A stretch of DNA of 64,000 nucleotides from Tethya wilhelma. Taxonomy: Eukaryota; Porifera; Demospongiae; Tethyida; Tethyidae. Location of the stretch: NCBI GenBank assembly GCA_964030475.1, contig CAXIPT010000007.1, forward strand, positions 4,404,404 to 4,468,403, in the 5' to 3' direction. Under the pieces are notes generated by a model. It was not told the DNA's origin, did no database searches, and saw only the letters and a list, made by a program, of their open reading frames with translations. Position 1 is the first letter of the stretch; each line of letters begins with the position of its first letter. Of the stretch, positions 10,766 through 21,975 are shown one piece after another. The position numbers and the translations under genes were made by a program.

Positions 10766-11382
10766 ATGAATGCTCCAGCTTCGTTTGAATCGTTCCTTTT
10801 ACTAGATGGCGAGAAAAAGTAAGTACATCTTGTAACAATGGCAGCAAAACACGCTCGTATGTGAGATGTAGTGCTGTTTCTAATTAATGCGCATCATCCT
10901 TGTTCAGGATCACCATCACTAAAGACACCAAGGTGCCCAATGCGGCCATCTTCACGGTCAGCAAAGAAGACCACACATTAGGAAACTTGTTAATGCAGTA
11001 AGGGACCACTCACAATGCACAGATCAAAATAATTGTACAGTAACAGACTGTCAGTGAAATATCAACTGTTCATGAAGGATTTGAGTGTAATTTTAATGCC
11101 TATTTTGTGTAGACAGAACAACCATCCTGTTGAAATTTACTACCATTACTTTCTTTGTTTTCATACAGTCAGCTCCTGAGAGACCCACAGGTGTTGTTCG
11201 CTGGCTACAAAGTCCCTCATCCTCTGGAGCACAAGTTTGTGTTGAGAGTTCAGACGACTCCAGACTACAGTCCCCAGGAAGCACTCTCCACTGCCATCAC
11301 TGACCTCATCAGCGAGGTGACCTCCATCGAGAACAGATTCAAGGAAGGACTAAGAGAGAGGAGGGAAGGAGGCAACGACTGA
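10766..11382 (+). CDS. POLR2J: RPB11 (POLR2J), RNA polymerase II subunit
   Basis: Exons 10766-10818, 10908-10997 and 11169-11382 splice in phase to 118 residues (human has 117). Nearly every family landmark is present: [53 protein letters not shown] and [17 protein letters not shown]11 is the alpha-like subunit that pairs with RPB3 to seed Pol II assembly. The C-terminal helix ([19 protein letters not shown]) is slightly more charged at its end than in vertebrates. It is transcribed away from VPS33A across the shared 125 bp region. Confidence 0.97.
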
Positions 11383-11859
11383 GACACTGTTGGACACTTT
11401 CTTTAGTGACATGTAAATTTCTGTTTCTTGTATTTATCTTCTTCTCATTGATGCCTTTCTTGATTTCCCTTTGACACAAATTGTACTTCAACAATAATAG
11501 ATATGTTTGTACAATAACAGATCAATATATTCAATTCCATTAGATGGTAGACAGGGCACAGTGACACACACTCACACACACAGACGCTAAATAGTCTTTT
11601 AGTGCAGTGGGACTAAAACAATAGAACAGAGGGAAAAAACTAAAAACAATATACACAGTCTTTCTGAAATCTAAATCAAATGAAAATAGCCATATAATTT
11701 GCTATACACGTGACCGTCTATATTCTGAGAAAAACCTAAAACTATTACTGCCAATCCTGTACGCTATGCATATACATACACCACAGTATTCCTATAGCAA
11801 TACTGCAAGGAGCACATAAAGTGTGTACTGTACGTGAGTGCATGTACTACTAGTCTATG
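11383..11859. other. Convergent 3' region of RPB11 and RNF10
   Basis: AT-rich untranslated sequence between two convergent stop codons, with a short (CA) stretch near 11566. No coding frame. Confidence 0.5.
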
Positions 11860-14346
11860 CTAGTTGATTCCACGAGCACCTCCGGTTGAAAACAGAACCA
11901 GTTTCTTCCGCCCTTTCTTTGTGGTCCTACCGCCAGGCTTCCCTTCAGACACTATAGGCAAACAGAGCATGAACATTTCAATCCTTGAAGATATGTGACT
12001 ATTGTATAATAATTCTACTCACCTTTTTGAGCAGCCAGCACTGATGCGGATGCTGAAATGAGTGCCTCGTTGAAAGCATCTTGAAACGTCGGCACAGATT
12101 GTTGCTGTTCATTTTCATCTTCACCATCAGAACTGGGACTCTTAACTACACACACACACATCGTGAGTAAAATGGCATAAAATGAACTAGGTATTGCATC
12201 ACAATGAGTATGATCCCTTACCACTTGTAGTTGCAGCAGGGGGCCTTGGAGGTGATTTAATTATTGGCCATGATGGAGGGGGCTTACCCCGTAGAGCCTA
12301 CAGTTATTGAATTATTGTTAAAAGTTATTAAATAATTGTTGAAAGATGTTAAAACATCTAACCTGTGCAAATGAAGGAGCTGTATCGTTGCTGCTAGTAT
12401 CAGTGTTGGATGGTTCATCACGATTTCCGATCGCTGAAAGAACAAATCCGTTCACTTTTCTCTCAGCTCCATCGGCAGCTACAACTTGTGAGGTGTGAGG
12501 CTGTGATGATGTGACAGTGTGATGGTGTGGAGGTGACACTGACGGTAATGGAGGAGATGAAGCAAGCGTCAGAAAGTCGTGAAATTTCTCTGGAGTCAGC
12601 TCATGGGCAGAAGTTGGAACTCGAAACATGGGCTCTGAAACAAATGCATGATCTAAATTTACCATCATCCTAAGGACACATTGTGAAATATCGTATGGCT
12701 CCAAATTTTCATAAATTTCATGATTTGACTGTACATATCACAAAAATTCTCTCCACGAAAATTTAGAAAACCGTATATTGCCATTGTAATTTCAGAGATC
12801 ATGATTCATGAAAATTAGTTCAAAACAGCGAAAACAGACTTTTCACGAACTTTTTATGCCACGAAAATTGGGAGCTACACGGTACATGTACTTCTAAAAT
12901 TAGCAAACCTGGTTTAGCATTCTTTTCTTCAGCTTTCCTCTCTCTTCTCTTTTCTTCCCTCCTTTTCTTGGTTCTCTTTTGTTTCCTTCTCTGTAGCTCC
13001 TCAGAGAAGTCCCTCAGAGTTCCCCGGGACACCAGTGGAGGTCTCAACTCCAACTCACACAACACAAACTCACAGGTGAGTGGAAGGTGGTTCAGATAGC
13101 GATACCTGGAGCGAACCTCCTAGGAAAAGGCACACAGTACAATAATAGTATATTCATCACCAACTATTATATAATTTAGTGAGGAACAGAATTACTGCCA
13201 AAACATGAACAGCAGGGGCGTAGCCAGGATTTAGAGTAAGAGGGTGCTAAAATTGTGCGCGCGCGGGAAATTTTGGGGTGCCATGCCCACTTTTGGGTCA
13301 CGTGATCGATACCGTGACCTTTGAACTATTGCTAAAAGCAAACTGCTGAGCGCTTTCGATCAACCTAGCGTGAACTAAATGGTTCTGAAGTTTGTTTATC
13401 AAGAGCTTAGACATAAATGAGCTTGGAAAATAGCTTCTAACAACAAACAAGTAAGAAAAAGTGATTCTAAAGGCTTGATTACTTATTGATAAATCTAATT
13501 ATTAAATATTTTTGCGCTTCCGGTCAGCGGCAAAGGGGGTGCTCGAGCACCCAAAGCACCCCCCCTCCCTACGCCACTGAACAGGACAAACATATAGCCA
13601 AAATTGAGGGCTAAGAACAGAAAAATTTCTCTAACAAAACTTTTTTATGATGCAGTATTCCCAGTACAGTAGTACTGGGTACACAGGAATGTGTTCTTAT
13701 TACATTTTTAATGTTTTTTTATTCTTGTATACAGCATACATCTGTACCTCTGTCATGGTAAGTTGTTCCATTTCAACGATAGTGGCTGATATCTGCTCAG
13801 GAGCGTGCTCCAGTCCACTATACTCCTGGAACAGACACCTGGCGTTCACAGGATGAAGGTACACGTGCTGACCGTCAGAGGCTGTGGAGACAATGAAAAA
13901 ATGATCACACACAGCACCTTGTAAGTGTAGCCTCATAAACAAAAGCCTTCCATACTTTAAAAGCAGGACAAGTCTAAGATTATGAGATTTATGAGGCTAA
14001 GCTACAACCAACCTTGATAGAAGTATGTGTGCTTCTCAGTGGGAACTGATTTCTTTGGCGATTCCTCTCTGGATAGCACTGGTGATCCTTCAGCAGAACT
14101 TTCAGAGCTACAATACATGACAAATTACATCATCATTACATCATTGAATCAATAGTTTTTTTCTGGTTCAGCAATACTTTTAGGTGATTGTGTATGTAGT
14201 CTATAATATGTGTATCTTGTACTCTAAACATACTGAAACTGAGAAGAGCAAACCAGAGCACACAGACTGTAAGATAATCTTGCACTTCAAACTAACCATT
14301 GATACTAGTGACCAGTGTATCAATAGCAATAGGACAGTGCTGCACG

Positions 14347-14423
<77 letters not shown>

Positions 14424-14425
14424 NG

Positions 14426-14459
<34 letters not shown>

Positions 14460-17400
14460 GACCATTGTTACATTATCTAAAAGATCAATGGGACCAGCAG
14501 AGCAATCCATCTTAGCAGCAGTGTTTAAACTAACCTGCTAGTTTTTGGAGTTAAAGGTTCAGATGATGGAGAATTCACTGACAATGGAACATGAGGACTG
14601 CCATCACTCACAGTCAAACCACCGCCATCAGAGGGTGGCTGCTGGCCCTCTGTGACGCTAGAGTCAGGGGAGCTCTCTACTTCTTCTTCGAGATCAGAGA
14701 ATGCTGACTCAAACTCTCCATCGTAGTAGCACTCTGCGAGAGACGCCCAGGGTTTGTCATCAGTGGATGGAGGAGAAGGCACGACAGTTTCAGATTCTAA
14801 AAGAAAAAAAAACACAATCAGAGATTAAACCATAACCCACTATTTCCAAAATTTGTTTGCACGGACTATACAAATTTACTTCTAACAGCTAAAATAACAT
14901 ACAAACCTTTTACTAGTTCAAAGACCTCACTTTCTGTGGCTGCTACTTCCTTGAGCCTAGCTTCCCTTGCCTAGAAACACAAGAAATGCATACACTCATC
15001 ACGTGCTATACATGTGTATGTAACACAATCACATAGCTGTGGTACAGCTAGGAATCTGTGCCCGGAAAACTTCAGATTCGTGGGTCTGCACAAATCTACC
15101 AGTTTTCTCCCGTGAAATTCTATTACGAGAAACTATATCACTATGTGGAAGCCAATCCATGAAAGTTTTCTATTTGCATTTTAAACCTGACCTGAACTGC
15201 AAAAGCTTTCTCCTTCGACAAGTTTCCCACACTACATAAGGGTACATAAGTATACATACCTTGAGATCTTCCAGTGCTGTTTCCACGAAACATTTCTCTG
15301 AGAGTTCATCAGGTCCAATACTGCTGAGCTGGCTTTCCAGTTCCTTTCTCTCCGAGCCTGTGATGGTCTTCAGAACTTGTTCGGCTGAAGCTGAGATGAG
15401 TTTCACATAGAGACTGGCAGAGGGATCTGGGATAAGAAGGGGGACACACATCAATGACTCGAGTTTCACTGGTGAACCAAATTACGTAAAGTTTAACATT
15501 CATTATTACAGATGGTTCACTACATGTATAGCAATACCCAAATAGGTTTCACCACATTCTTGATAACAGTTAAGAGTTATTGACATTTTTTCAGCAGAAT
15601 CTTTCATAATCTATAGTAGCTATGAACCTGTACACATACCATCTAAAGCATGAAGATGTTGTGACTTCTCACTCCAAAGTGATTTGGGGCACGTAACAGT
15701 AGCATTCTATATACATAATATTAATGTGTGTGTGTATAATGAAGCTGTAATAATCATAGGGGTACACAATATAATCCCCTCACCTTTTCTCTCATCATCA
15801 GTGTCATGGTGATGGTGTCTCCCACATGGTACTGGGGGTTGGCTAGAGCAGTAACACTCTTTATATCTTTTCTGTAGATCGACTCATGACATATTGGACA
15901 TTTTCTCCACTTGTGCTCACTCTGAATAAACAAACAAACAAACAAACAAACAAACAAACAACAAAAAAAGCACTTAGTGACTGCCTGGTCAATATTTCAC
16001 TTGCCTAAAGCTATACAACAAGATGTAATGTGGCTTACTAAAGCAAGGTAGTGAAGGATACAGGACCAGCAGAACACGTGTCCACATCGAGTGATCTTAG
16101 CTAGAGTGCATGGGAGATTAGGTTCTTTAGAAATGATGTAATGATGATGTAATGAGAATATTACCTGCTCGAGGTGGGTAGAGGCAGATGGGACAGGAGG
16201 GAATTTGATGACAGAGCAAACGCTAAAATAATGATACCAAAGAGTACACAATCATAATTTATTACAGTATTAGTGCATAGATAATATAGACTACGTAACC
16301 GGGATTGGTGACTTCTCACGTGAGCAATACACTAATACAAACTCTGCGTGTCGCCGTTTCTTGTTCGCGCGCCCAAGTACAGCTGTCATTTTTTCACAAA
16401 ACACTGAGCTGTCTTGGAAGTTAGTATTTTCTGAAGTAAATTTTCTAGAGATGATTGTTTATATGGCAGTTATTTCCTGCCTATTCAAGTATTTCAATTC
16501 TGTAACTAGCTGTTTATGTGGCTAAAAGTCAGTCAAGTTGAATATTTCTCGAGTATGAGTCCAAAAAAGTACGCTTCTTCAGCGGGTGAGTTTGTCATAA
16601 TTTATCATGTATAATTTTTAGTACTGACTATTTTTTTCAAACTTGTAGGCTCTAATCAACTGTAGGAGCCTTTGGAGTATCCATTATGTTGCCTTCTATC
16701 CAAGTGTTTTGCGTCTGCTGAACAGGACAGTCTAAAACAGCCGTGCCGTTTAGATATTTTGTTTAATTTTGTACTAAATGGTTCATTTTATCATTGTATA
16801 TGTCAATAGATTGTAATAAAATGACTTCCAATACTTGCTTCTGCTCTATATCTATTTATTTTATGCCTGAACTTTCGTGCAGTCATAGTGTATTTGCGTT
16901 CTTGGCGCTTTTTGTGTGGGCTATACTAGCCGCCAGCTGCATCTTTCACTCAACAAAACCACGACACACTTTGTCCAACGACAAAGTACAGGACTATACT
17001 GCTCACGTGAGAAGTCACCAATCCCGGTTACGTAGTCTATATTATCTATGGNGCTGTCATTTTTTCACAAAACACTGAGCTGTCTTGGAAGTTAGTATTT
17101 TCTGAAGTAAATTTTCTAGAGATGATTGTTTATATGGCAGTTATTTCCTGCCTATTCAAGTATTTCAATTCTGTAACTAGCTGTTTATGTGGCTAAAAGT
17201 CAGTCAAGTTGAATATTTCTCGAGTATGAGTCCAAAAAAGTACGCTTCTTCAGCGGGTGAGTTTGTCATAATTTATCATGTATAATTTTTAGTACTGACT
17301 ATTTTTTTCAAACTTGTAGGCTCTAATCAACTGTAGGAGCCTTTGGAGTATCCATTATGTTGCCTTCTATCCAAGTGTTTTGCGTCTGCTGAACAGGACA

Positions 17401-18994
17401 GTCTAAAACAGCCGTGCCGTTTAGATATTTTGTTTAATTTTGTACTAAATGGTTCATTTTATCATTGTATATGTCAATAGATTGTAATAAAATGACTTCC
17501 AATACTTGCTTCTGCTCTATATCTATTTATTTTATGCCTGAACTTTCGTGCAGTCATAGTGTATTTGCGTTCTTGGCGCTTTTTGTGTGGGCTATACTAG
17601 CCGCCAGCTGCATCTTTCACTCAACAAAACCACGACACACTTTGTCCAACGACAAAGTACAGGACTATACTGCTCACGTGAGAAGTCACCAATCCCGGTT
17701 ACGTAGTCTATATTATCTATGATTAGTGTAAGTACATGCACTAAAAGTCAATCTGGTTTGAGAATGCTGGTAGAAACAATTCAATAACTTTCTTATTATC
17801 CAAATGATTTCAAAATTTCAAACACCATCGGAAAGCACTCGTTCTCCCCGTTCTTTTGGTTATTTTTTCAACTTCCTACACCTAACCAGTCAAAAGTTAG
17901 CTATTTTGTCCCATAAGAAAAGTATTGCATGAATCTCATTATTTCACTTCCAGCGGCATTCTCAAACCAGATGGACTTTAGTATACCATACCACTTGTTC
18001 AATATTGTCCCACTCCACTAGTTTATCGGGGTCAACGGTGTGGATGGCATAGTCACCAGACGACGACACTACAAACTGACAACTGAAAATGAATACAAAA
18101 ATAGTGTGTAAGTCCACTCTAACACTACATTACATTGACAGTCATAATGTACAATGAAAAGCACATAATATTATGCTGAGAATTAGACCTAAAGTATGTG
18201 GCTCACTTTGCTTGCAGGAACTGTTCTTTGTTGTACGAATGTCCATTTCTGGAGCGTCTTCGTCTGCCGGGGATCGGAGCTCCACCCACTGTTGTGTTGG
18301 AACGCTCCTTGGGTGCAAAGGTGAAATTTAACAGATGATTGAGAGAAACAGGAGTGGATTTTCTTCTCTTGTCATCTCCTTTGCTTCCTCCTGGTTTGAA
18401 GGGAGACACATCCACAGAGAGCTGTAGACACAACCACCATTATTAATACATCTCAAATGAGTTAAACCCCTTCAATTGACTCACTTTATCACCACCACCG
18501 CTATCTGTCACTCCACGTTCTCTCTGCCCCTTCCATGCTCGCTGATGAGATGAGGGTTTATTATTATAGGAGCGCCCCTGGGGTTGTGGTCTTGACCTCG
18601 GAGGCTGTGAGTATCGCTTATCTGAGCACCAACAAAGAAAAATATGAATAAAATTATTTATGAATATATGCATGAACCTCATGGTGTACAGGTGCAGTAG
18701 CGTATAATATGCATAAATATTTTCAACTTGTGTGTCCATAATTATGTCAAATAGAAAATACCCAAAGGTACACCAGCCAAGTACCATGCTGAGGTGGTAT
18801 TTTTTTATATATACGATCCTTTAGTATCTGCCTATAAAGAAATCTCTATCTTACAGTGTCGGCTCAGCACGGAAATACCCACCTTTATTGTATTTATGGT
18901 GTTTCCTGCTACTCTGTTGTACGCCTGCCCCTCCTTCACACCACTTGCCATGGTGCTCCACTTCTTTCACAGATTGTTGTACTTTTTCGCTCAT
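11860..18994 (-). CDS. RNF10: RNF10, RING-type E3 ubiquitin ligase
   Basis: Eighteen phase-checked minus-strand exons: 18994-18883, 18621-18485, 18421-18207, 18082-17992, 16222-16165, 16100-16039, 15921-15784, 15706-15640, 15426-15260, 14970-14907, 14796-14535, 14107-14013, 13881-13748, 13119-12909, 12634-12363, 12297-12222, 12145-12023 and 11951-11860. They give 791 residues (human is 811). The order of motifs matches RNF10: basic N-terminus, [20 protein letters not shown], then a C3HC4 RING (C195/C198, C210/H212, C215/C218, C233/C236) split over three exons. Next are [51 protein letters not shown], a Lys/Arg/Glu-rich coil and C-terminal [14 protein letters not shown]. Family members act with UBE2 enzymes; human RNF10 is linked to ribosome ubiquitination and MEOX2 binding. 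The first in-frame ATG at 18992-18994 was taken as the start. Confidence 0.95.
12690..12895 (+). repeat. Dispersed repeat ending GCCACGAAAATTGGGAGCTACACGGTA, copy 1
   Basis: Related to 47165-47336, which ends GCCACGAAATTCGGAGCTAT then ACGGTA. Both contain CGAAAATTT/TTCATGAAA-rich interiors and lie in introns (RNF10 here, PITPNM there). A non-autonomous dispersed repeat; the fragment at 9050-9140 may be a distant relative. Confidence 0.5.
13213..13579 (+). mobile_element. TIR element of the CAGGGGCGTAGCC type, 367 bp
   Basis: Left end CAGGGGCGTAGCCAGG and right end CCTCCCTACGCCACTG form imperfect inverted repeats. The direct repeat AACAG flanks both sides (13208-13212 and 13580-13584; two more bases outside also match), consistent with a target-site duplication. 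No transposase is encoded. It sits in the RNF10 intron between exons 13 and 14. Similar GGGGCGTAGCCAGG ends are common in marine invertebrate genomes. Superfamily is not assigned. Confidence 0.75.
14350..14453 (+). repeat. (CA)n microsatellite with one N
   Basis: About 100 bases of CA with an unresolved base at 14424, in an RNF10 intron. Confidence 0.95.
16276..17050 (+). mobile_element. 775 bp element with perfect 51 bp TIRs and a possible mini-gene
   Basis: The left end 16276-16326 (CATAGATAATATAGAC...) and right end 17000-17050 are exact reverse complements over 51 bases. The 7-base sequence ATTAGTG lies immediately left (16269-16275) and right of the final end (17722-17728), consistent with a target-site duplication. 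The interior has no transposase. It contains an ATG frame at 16555 ([11 protein letters not shown]), a good donor GTGAGT, an acceptor CTTGTAG after a pyrimidine tract, a stop a few codons later, and AATAAA near 16816. It lies in RNF10 intron 4. A 7-base duplication is unusual for the common superfamilies, so the class is left open. Confidence 0.7.
17053..17721 (+). repeat. Second copy of the TIR element interior and right end (probable assembly duplication)
   Basis: 17053-17721 appears identical to 16382-17050 at an offset of 671 bases. It is preceded by an isolated N at 17052 and has no left TIR. A perfect copy starting at an N is best explained by overlapping reads joined in tandem rather than a second insertion. 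Confidence 0.75.
17741..17981 (+). mobile_element. MITE of the AAAGTCCATCTGGTTTGAGAATG family, copy 1
   Basis: About 240 bp with inverted ends: TCTGGTTTGAGAATGC at the left and GGCATTCTCAAACCAG at the right. Other copies are at 30695-30932, 40032-40125 (truncated) and 41429-41667. The right end lies about 10 bases from the RNF10 exon 4 donor. No coding capacity. Confidence 0.8.
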
Positions 18995-19715
18995 TTTGGG
19001 TGTATTTAAATTCACTATTTCTAGATTTACAGTAGTTTTCGATGCTGTCTGCTTGCTGGCAGGCACTGCTGGGTGTTGCAATGCTACCAACTGTTGCTTT
19101 CCACCGCGCCATTGGTTCAAAGGGTCGCCATGTTGTGTTCCTAGTGATGAAATATGTGTAGCTGTTTCTTCTCTGATAGGTGAAGATTCAGTTGGTGAAT
19201 TTGACGAAGAAATTTTGAGATGAATTGAAAATAATCCTACTTCAACAGTTCTTGCTTATATTGCTAAGCTAATATCTGTCAAATTGAACGCTTTTCTCTG
19301 TCCAGTAAATATATCACAATCAAGACCGAAGAATTCTGGTTTCTTTAAGTACGGAATACCTTCCCTGTGGGTTTCAAACGAACGCTTGACACGAGAGGAG
19401 CCTCGTAGCGGCTATTCAAGCCACTTTAGACGTTAGAGAGTCGCTTTGAAGACTGCTTGTGAAGACACTCATCAATCGGACATGTTGTCCGAGGACACTA
19501 ATGAAATCCAGTTGGACCCTGGGTGGGTTTTCTAGCGGTCATTGGCTTATCTGATTGGTCAACTCGTTCTCACGTGATCCCAATTTGAACGTTATGGCGC
19601 CTTTTTTCACTTGAAGCTGTGAAATTCATGTGTTTACAGCTAGCACGTCTTGATATCTTCCCGCCAAGCACATTATCACTAATTTTAACTTTCTGCCTAT
19701 GCTAATGTAACCAAA
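18995..19715. promoter_or_regulatory. Divergent promoter region of RNF10 and the PRR11-like gene
   Basis: 721 bp between two divergent start codons. It holds two inverted CCAAT boxes (ATTGG at 19541-19545 and 19554-19558), an E-box CACGTG at 19571-19576, a CHR-like TTTGAA at 19584-19589 and GGCGCC near 19596. CCAAT boxes about 26-40 bases from a CHR resemble NF-Y/DREAM-type cell-cycle promoters. The elements are seen; the role is inferred. Confidence 0.45.
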
Positions 19716-21355
19716 ATGGCCGGTGTAATGGAAGAGTTTGATGAAGCAACCCCTCTGAGAAATACCTTCTGCTCTAGAATGTCACTTGAAGAATATGAAG
19801 AACAAGGCTCAGCATGTACAGAAAGAGCTCTGGCTGAGCTTTTGAGTCACTTGGACAACAACCCTGACCACTACAAGAAGGTACTGGCAAAGAAAAAAAT
19901 ACAAGAAGAAGAAGATCGTGGGCTTTTTTCCTTTGTAAAGGTATAGGTGTGATAAAGATACGATATACATATTTTCAAAGACTAGTTCTTTCACAAATTA
20001 TACTTTACAATTTTGATATGAAGGTGAAGTTATTTACTATGTGGTCAGGAGAAGACAGCTTTGCTGTCTCAGACAACGAATGCAAACAAGAATTGGACAA
20101 ACTCAAAACAGACATGGTCAAAGCATTCGATTATTCAGAAGGTAGGCTACTTGTACTCTTCTGGACCTTTGTGCTATCTTGTGTCTTACTCGTATTAAAA
20201 CCAGACCCTTTCTGGTTCATTCATTGTTGTGCACTCGATAGCCTTTTAGAACTAATATCTTCTCACTAGCCAGACTCTCCACAAAGTGTCTAGAGAGACT
20301 ATCCTAGAATCAGGTATATACTAGGGAAGGTCTGGTTCATGGGGCCAAGGCAATGATGGTGTATAATTTCAGACAAAGTAACATTAATTTTACAAAATAA
20401 ATCTCCATCTCTCCATATTATAGAGTCTAAAGGTAGGAGATTTTCAAAGAGACTGGCAGAAAAGAGACTTCGTGTGCAGCATGACAAAGAGAATGCTAAT
20501 CAGGCTCCACCCCTTCCTCCTCCCCCTCCCCCACCATGTGCCACACCCCTTGTCCATGCCACTCTCACAGTGAGCCCCTATTGTTAGGCTTCTAATTCAT
20601 TGATGCCATGGTGATGAAATCATGATGTATTGTGATATTATCCCATTTAGAGAAGGCCTCTTACTGAGCACAAAATGCGTCGTCCGAATGACCAAATGAA
20701 GAAAGATCTCACAGCGTAGGTCTCATGCCATTACAGCATACATATGTGTACAGTTCTAGTTCCCACAACTTCCCTGGCCTTGTTCCCCTGTGTTTTATTC
20801 CTAAACTTGTGGAAAAAATTAAAACGCACGGGGTAGGCCTGAGTACAAGGCTACAATTCAATAATTGTGTGTGTGAATTTCACAACATTTAAACTTTCAT
20901 TATGCCATTGCAACATATGACTGTATGTGTACAGTTCTGTTAGCCTCATTCCCAGGCCTTATTCCCCTGCTAAAATTTGTGGAAAAGTTTAAAACTGCAT
21001 GGGGTAGGCCTGGGTACGAGGCTACAATTCAATAATCATGTGTGTGACTGCACATGTGATACACAGTTCTGCAGACTCTAAACCTCATCAAAAGATGATA
21101 AACCAGCTGAAGGGCTCTGAGTGCAGGAGACGGTTGAGAAAGACTGTTGAAAAGTCACCAGGTGGAACTCCTCTCACAGGCTGGCCTAAGAGGCGCTATG
21201 ACCCTGAACTGCTACCTTATTTTAACTCAAAACTGGCAGACAAATTCAAAAACACACAAAATTCACCGAGTTTCACCAGTCCAAACCAAGAGATGGCTAG
21301 TCCTGGTTCATTCGAGAGCCCTCTGCAGTCTACACAAACAAAAACACCTCTATAA
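19716..21355 (+). CDS. PRR11-like proline-rich cell-cycle protein
   Basis: Exons 19716-19940, 20024-20141, 20424-20569, 20651-20715 and 21067-21355 join in phase to 280 residues (human PRR11 is 360). The N-terminal third is helical and charged. A coil-like segment (ECKQELDKLKTDMVKAF) follows, then a basic region (RFSKRLAEKRLRVQ), a run of eight or more prolines (about 146-155) and the C-terminal block LRKTVEKSPGGTPLTGWPKR (about 209-227). That block matches vertebrate PRR11, where LRK, a few residues, then RSPGGTPL is the most conserved motif; the family ends with short Ser/Pro-rich tails as here. Human PRR11 is induced in S-G2/M and affects mitotic progression. Assignment rests mostly on one motif plus the polyproline, so no symbol is given. 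Confidence 0.7.
20770..21050 (+). repeat. Two tandem copies of a GGGTAGGCCTGGGTACGAGGCTA-type repeat
   Basis: In intron 4 of the PRR11-like gene, a unit of about 180 bases occurs twice (20740-20875 and 20925-21050). Each runs from TTCCCAGGCCTTATTCCCCTG through AAATTTGTGGAAAA to GGGTAGGCCTGGGTACGAGG. Short relatives of CTGGGNACGAGGCT are at 25078-25100, 26460-26485 and 35212-35230 (with the mirrored copy near 38370). A dispersed family of short elements. Confidence 0.6.
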
Positions 21356-21975
21356 ATGGACAATTTTTTTTGTCTATAGTAAAATTTTGTTGTTTATTTT
21401 TTTGTGTACACTATTTCACTATTGCATAAGAAGTCATACATATACGCGCAAACGCGGAATTCGGAAGTCAATTTCCGCTATAATGACGTCATAAAAGTAG
21501 CGAAAATAAAATTATGAGACACTGAAACCCATCGCATCGATCAAGCTGAGATCAGACAGTTTGTCAACTTCTCTATGAGATTTCAGGGCTCCTATGAACA
21601 ACTAGCCGGCTCTTCTTCGTTTTGAACGCACCCTAGGCTGTATAGAATCTCAGGTAAGTGCCTTACTGGCTTACCAGGGGAAGGGGTTAGAAATAGCTCA
21701 ATGATTAGGGGGCTGAGCTTCTAAACAGTCATAATTTAGCAGCTATGAGAGGCAGGATTAATATTAAACAGTATACAGCACGAATAATTCTGTATTGATC
21801 TGTATATTGTATGCCTCCTAAGCTAGCATATGCTCAGTATTAGACTTGCATTATTTCTAAGCTTACAGATAACCTAATCTGTTGTTGTTGCTCATATTAA
21901 TTTGTAGTGAATTGAAATCAAAGTACCACAAGCACATAGAGCCATCCATCGGTGAACTAGCTGTCCTGCACAGCC
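21356..21975. other. Intergenic region with 5'UTR intron of PITPNM
   Basis: Follows the PRR11-like stop. A donor CAG/GTAAGTG at 21653/21654 and an acceptor TTTGTAG ending at 21907 fit a 5'UTR intron whose second exon leads into the PITPNM start at 21976. A long T-rich stretch near 21365-21410 is 3'UTR-like. Confidence 0.45.

Noticed and set aside
14184..14480. Long Thr-His or Cys-Val frames at 14.2, 23.0, 45.5, 54.0 and 63.7 kb
   Set aside because: Translation of (CA)n or (GT)n and of the N gap; no coding meaning.
18851..19120. Longer RNF10 N-terminus starting at 19120
   Set aside because: The codon there is TTG, not ATG. The first in-frame ATG is at 18992-18994.
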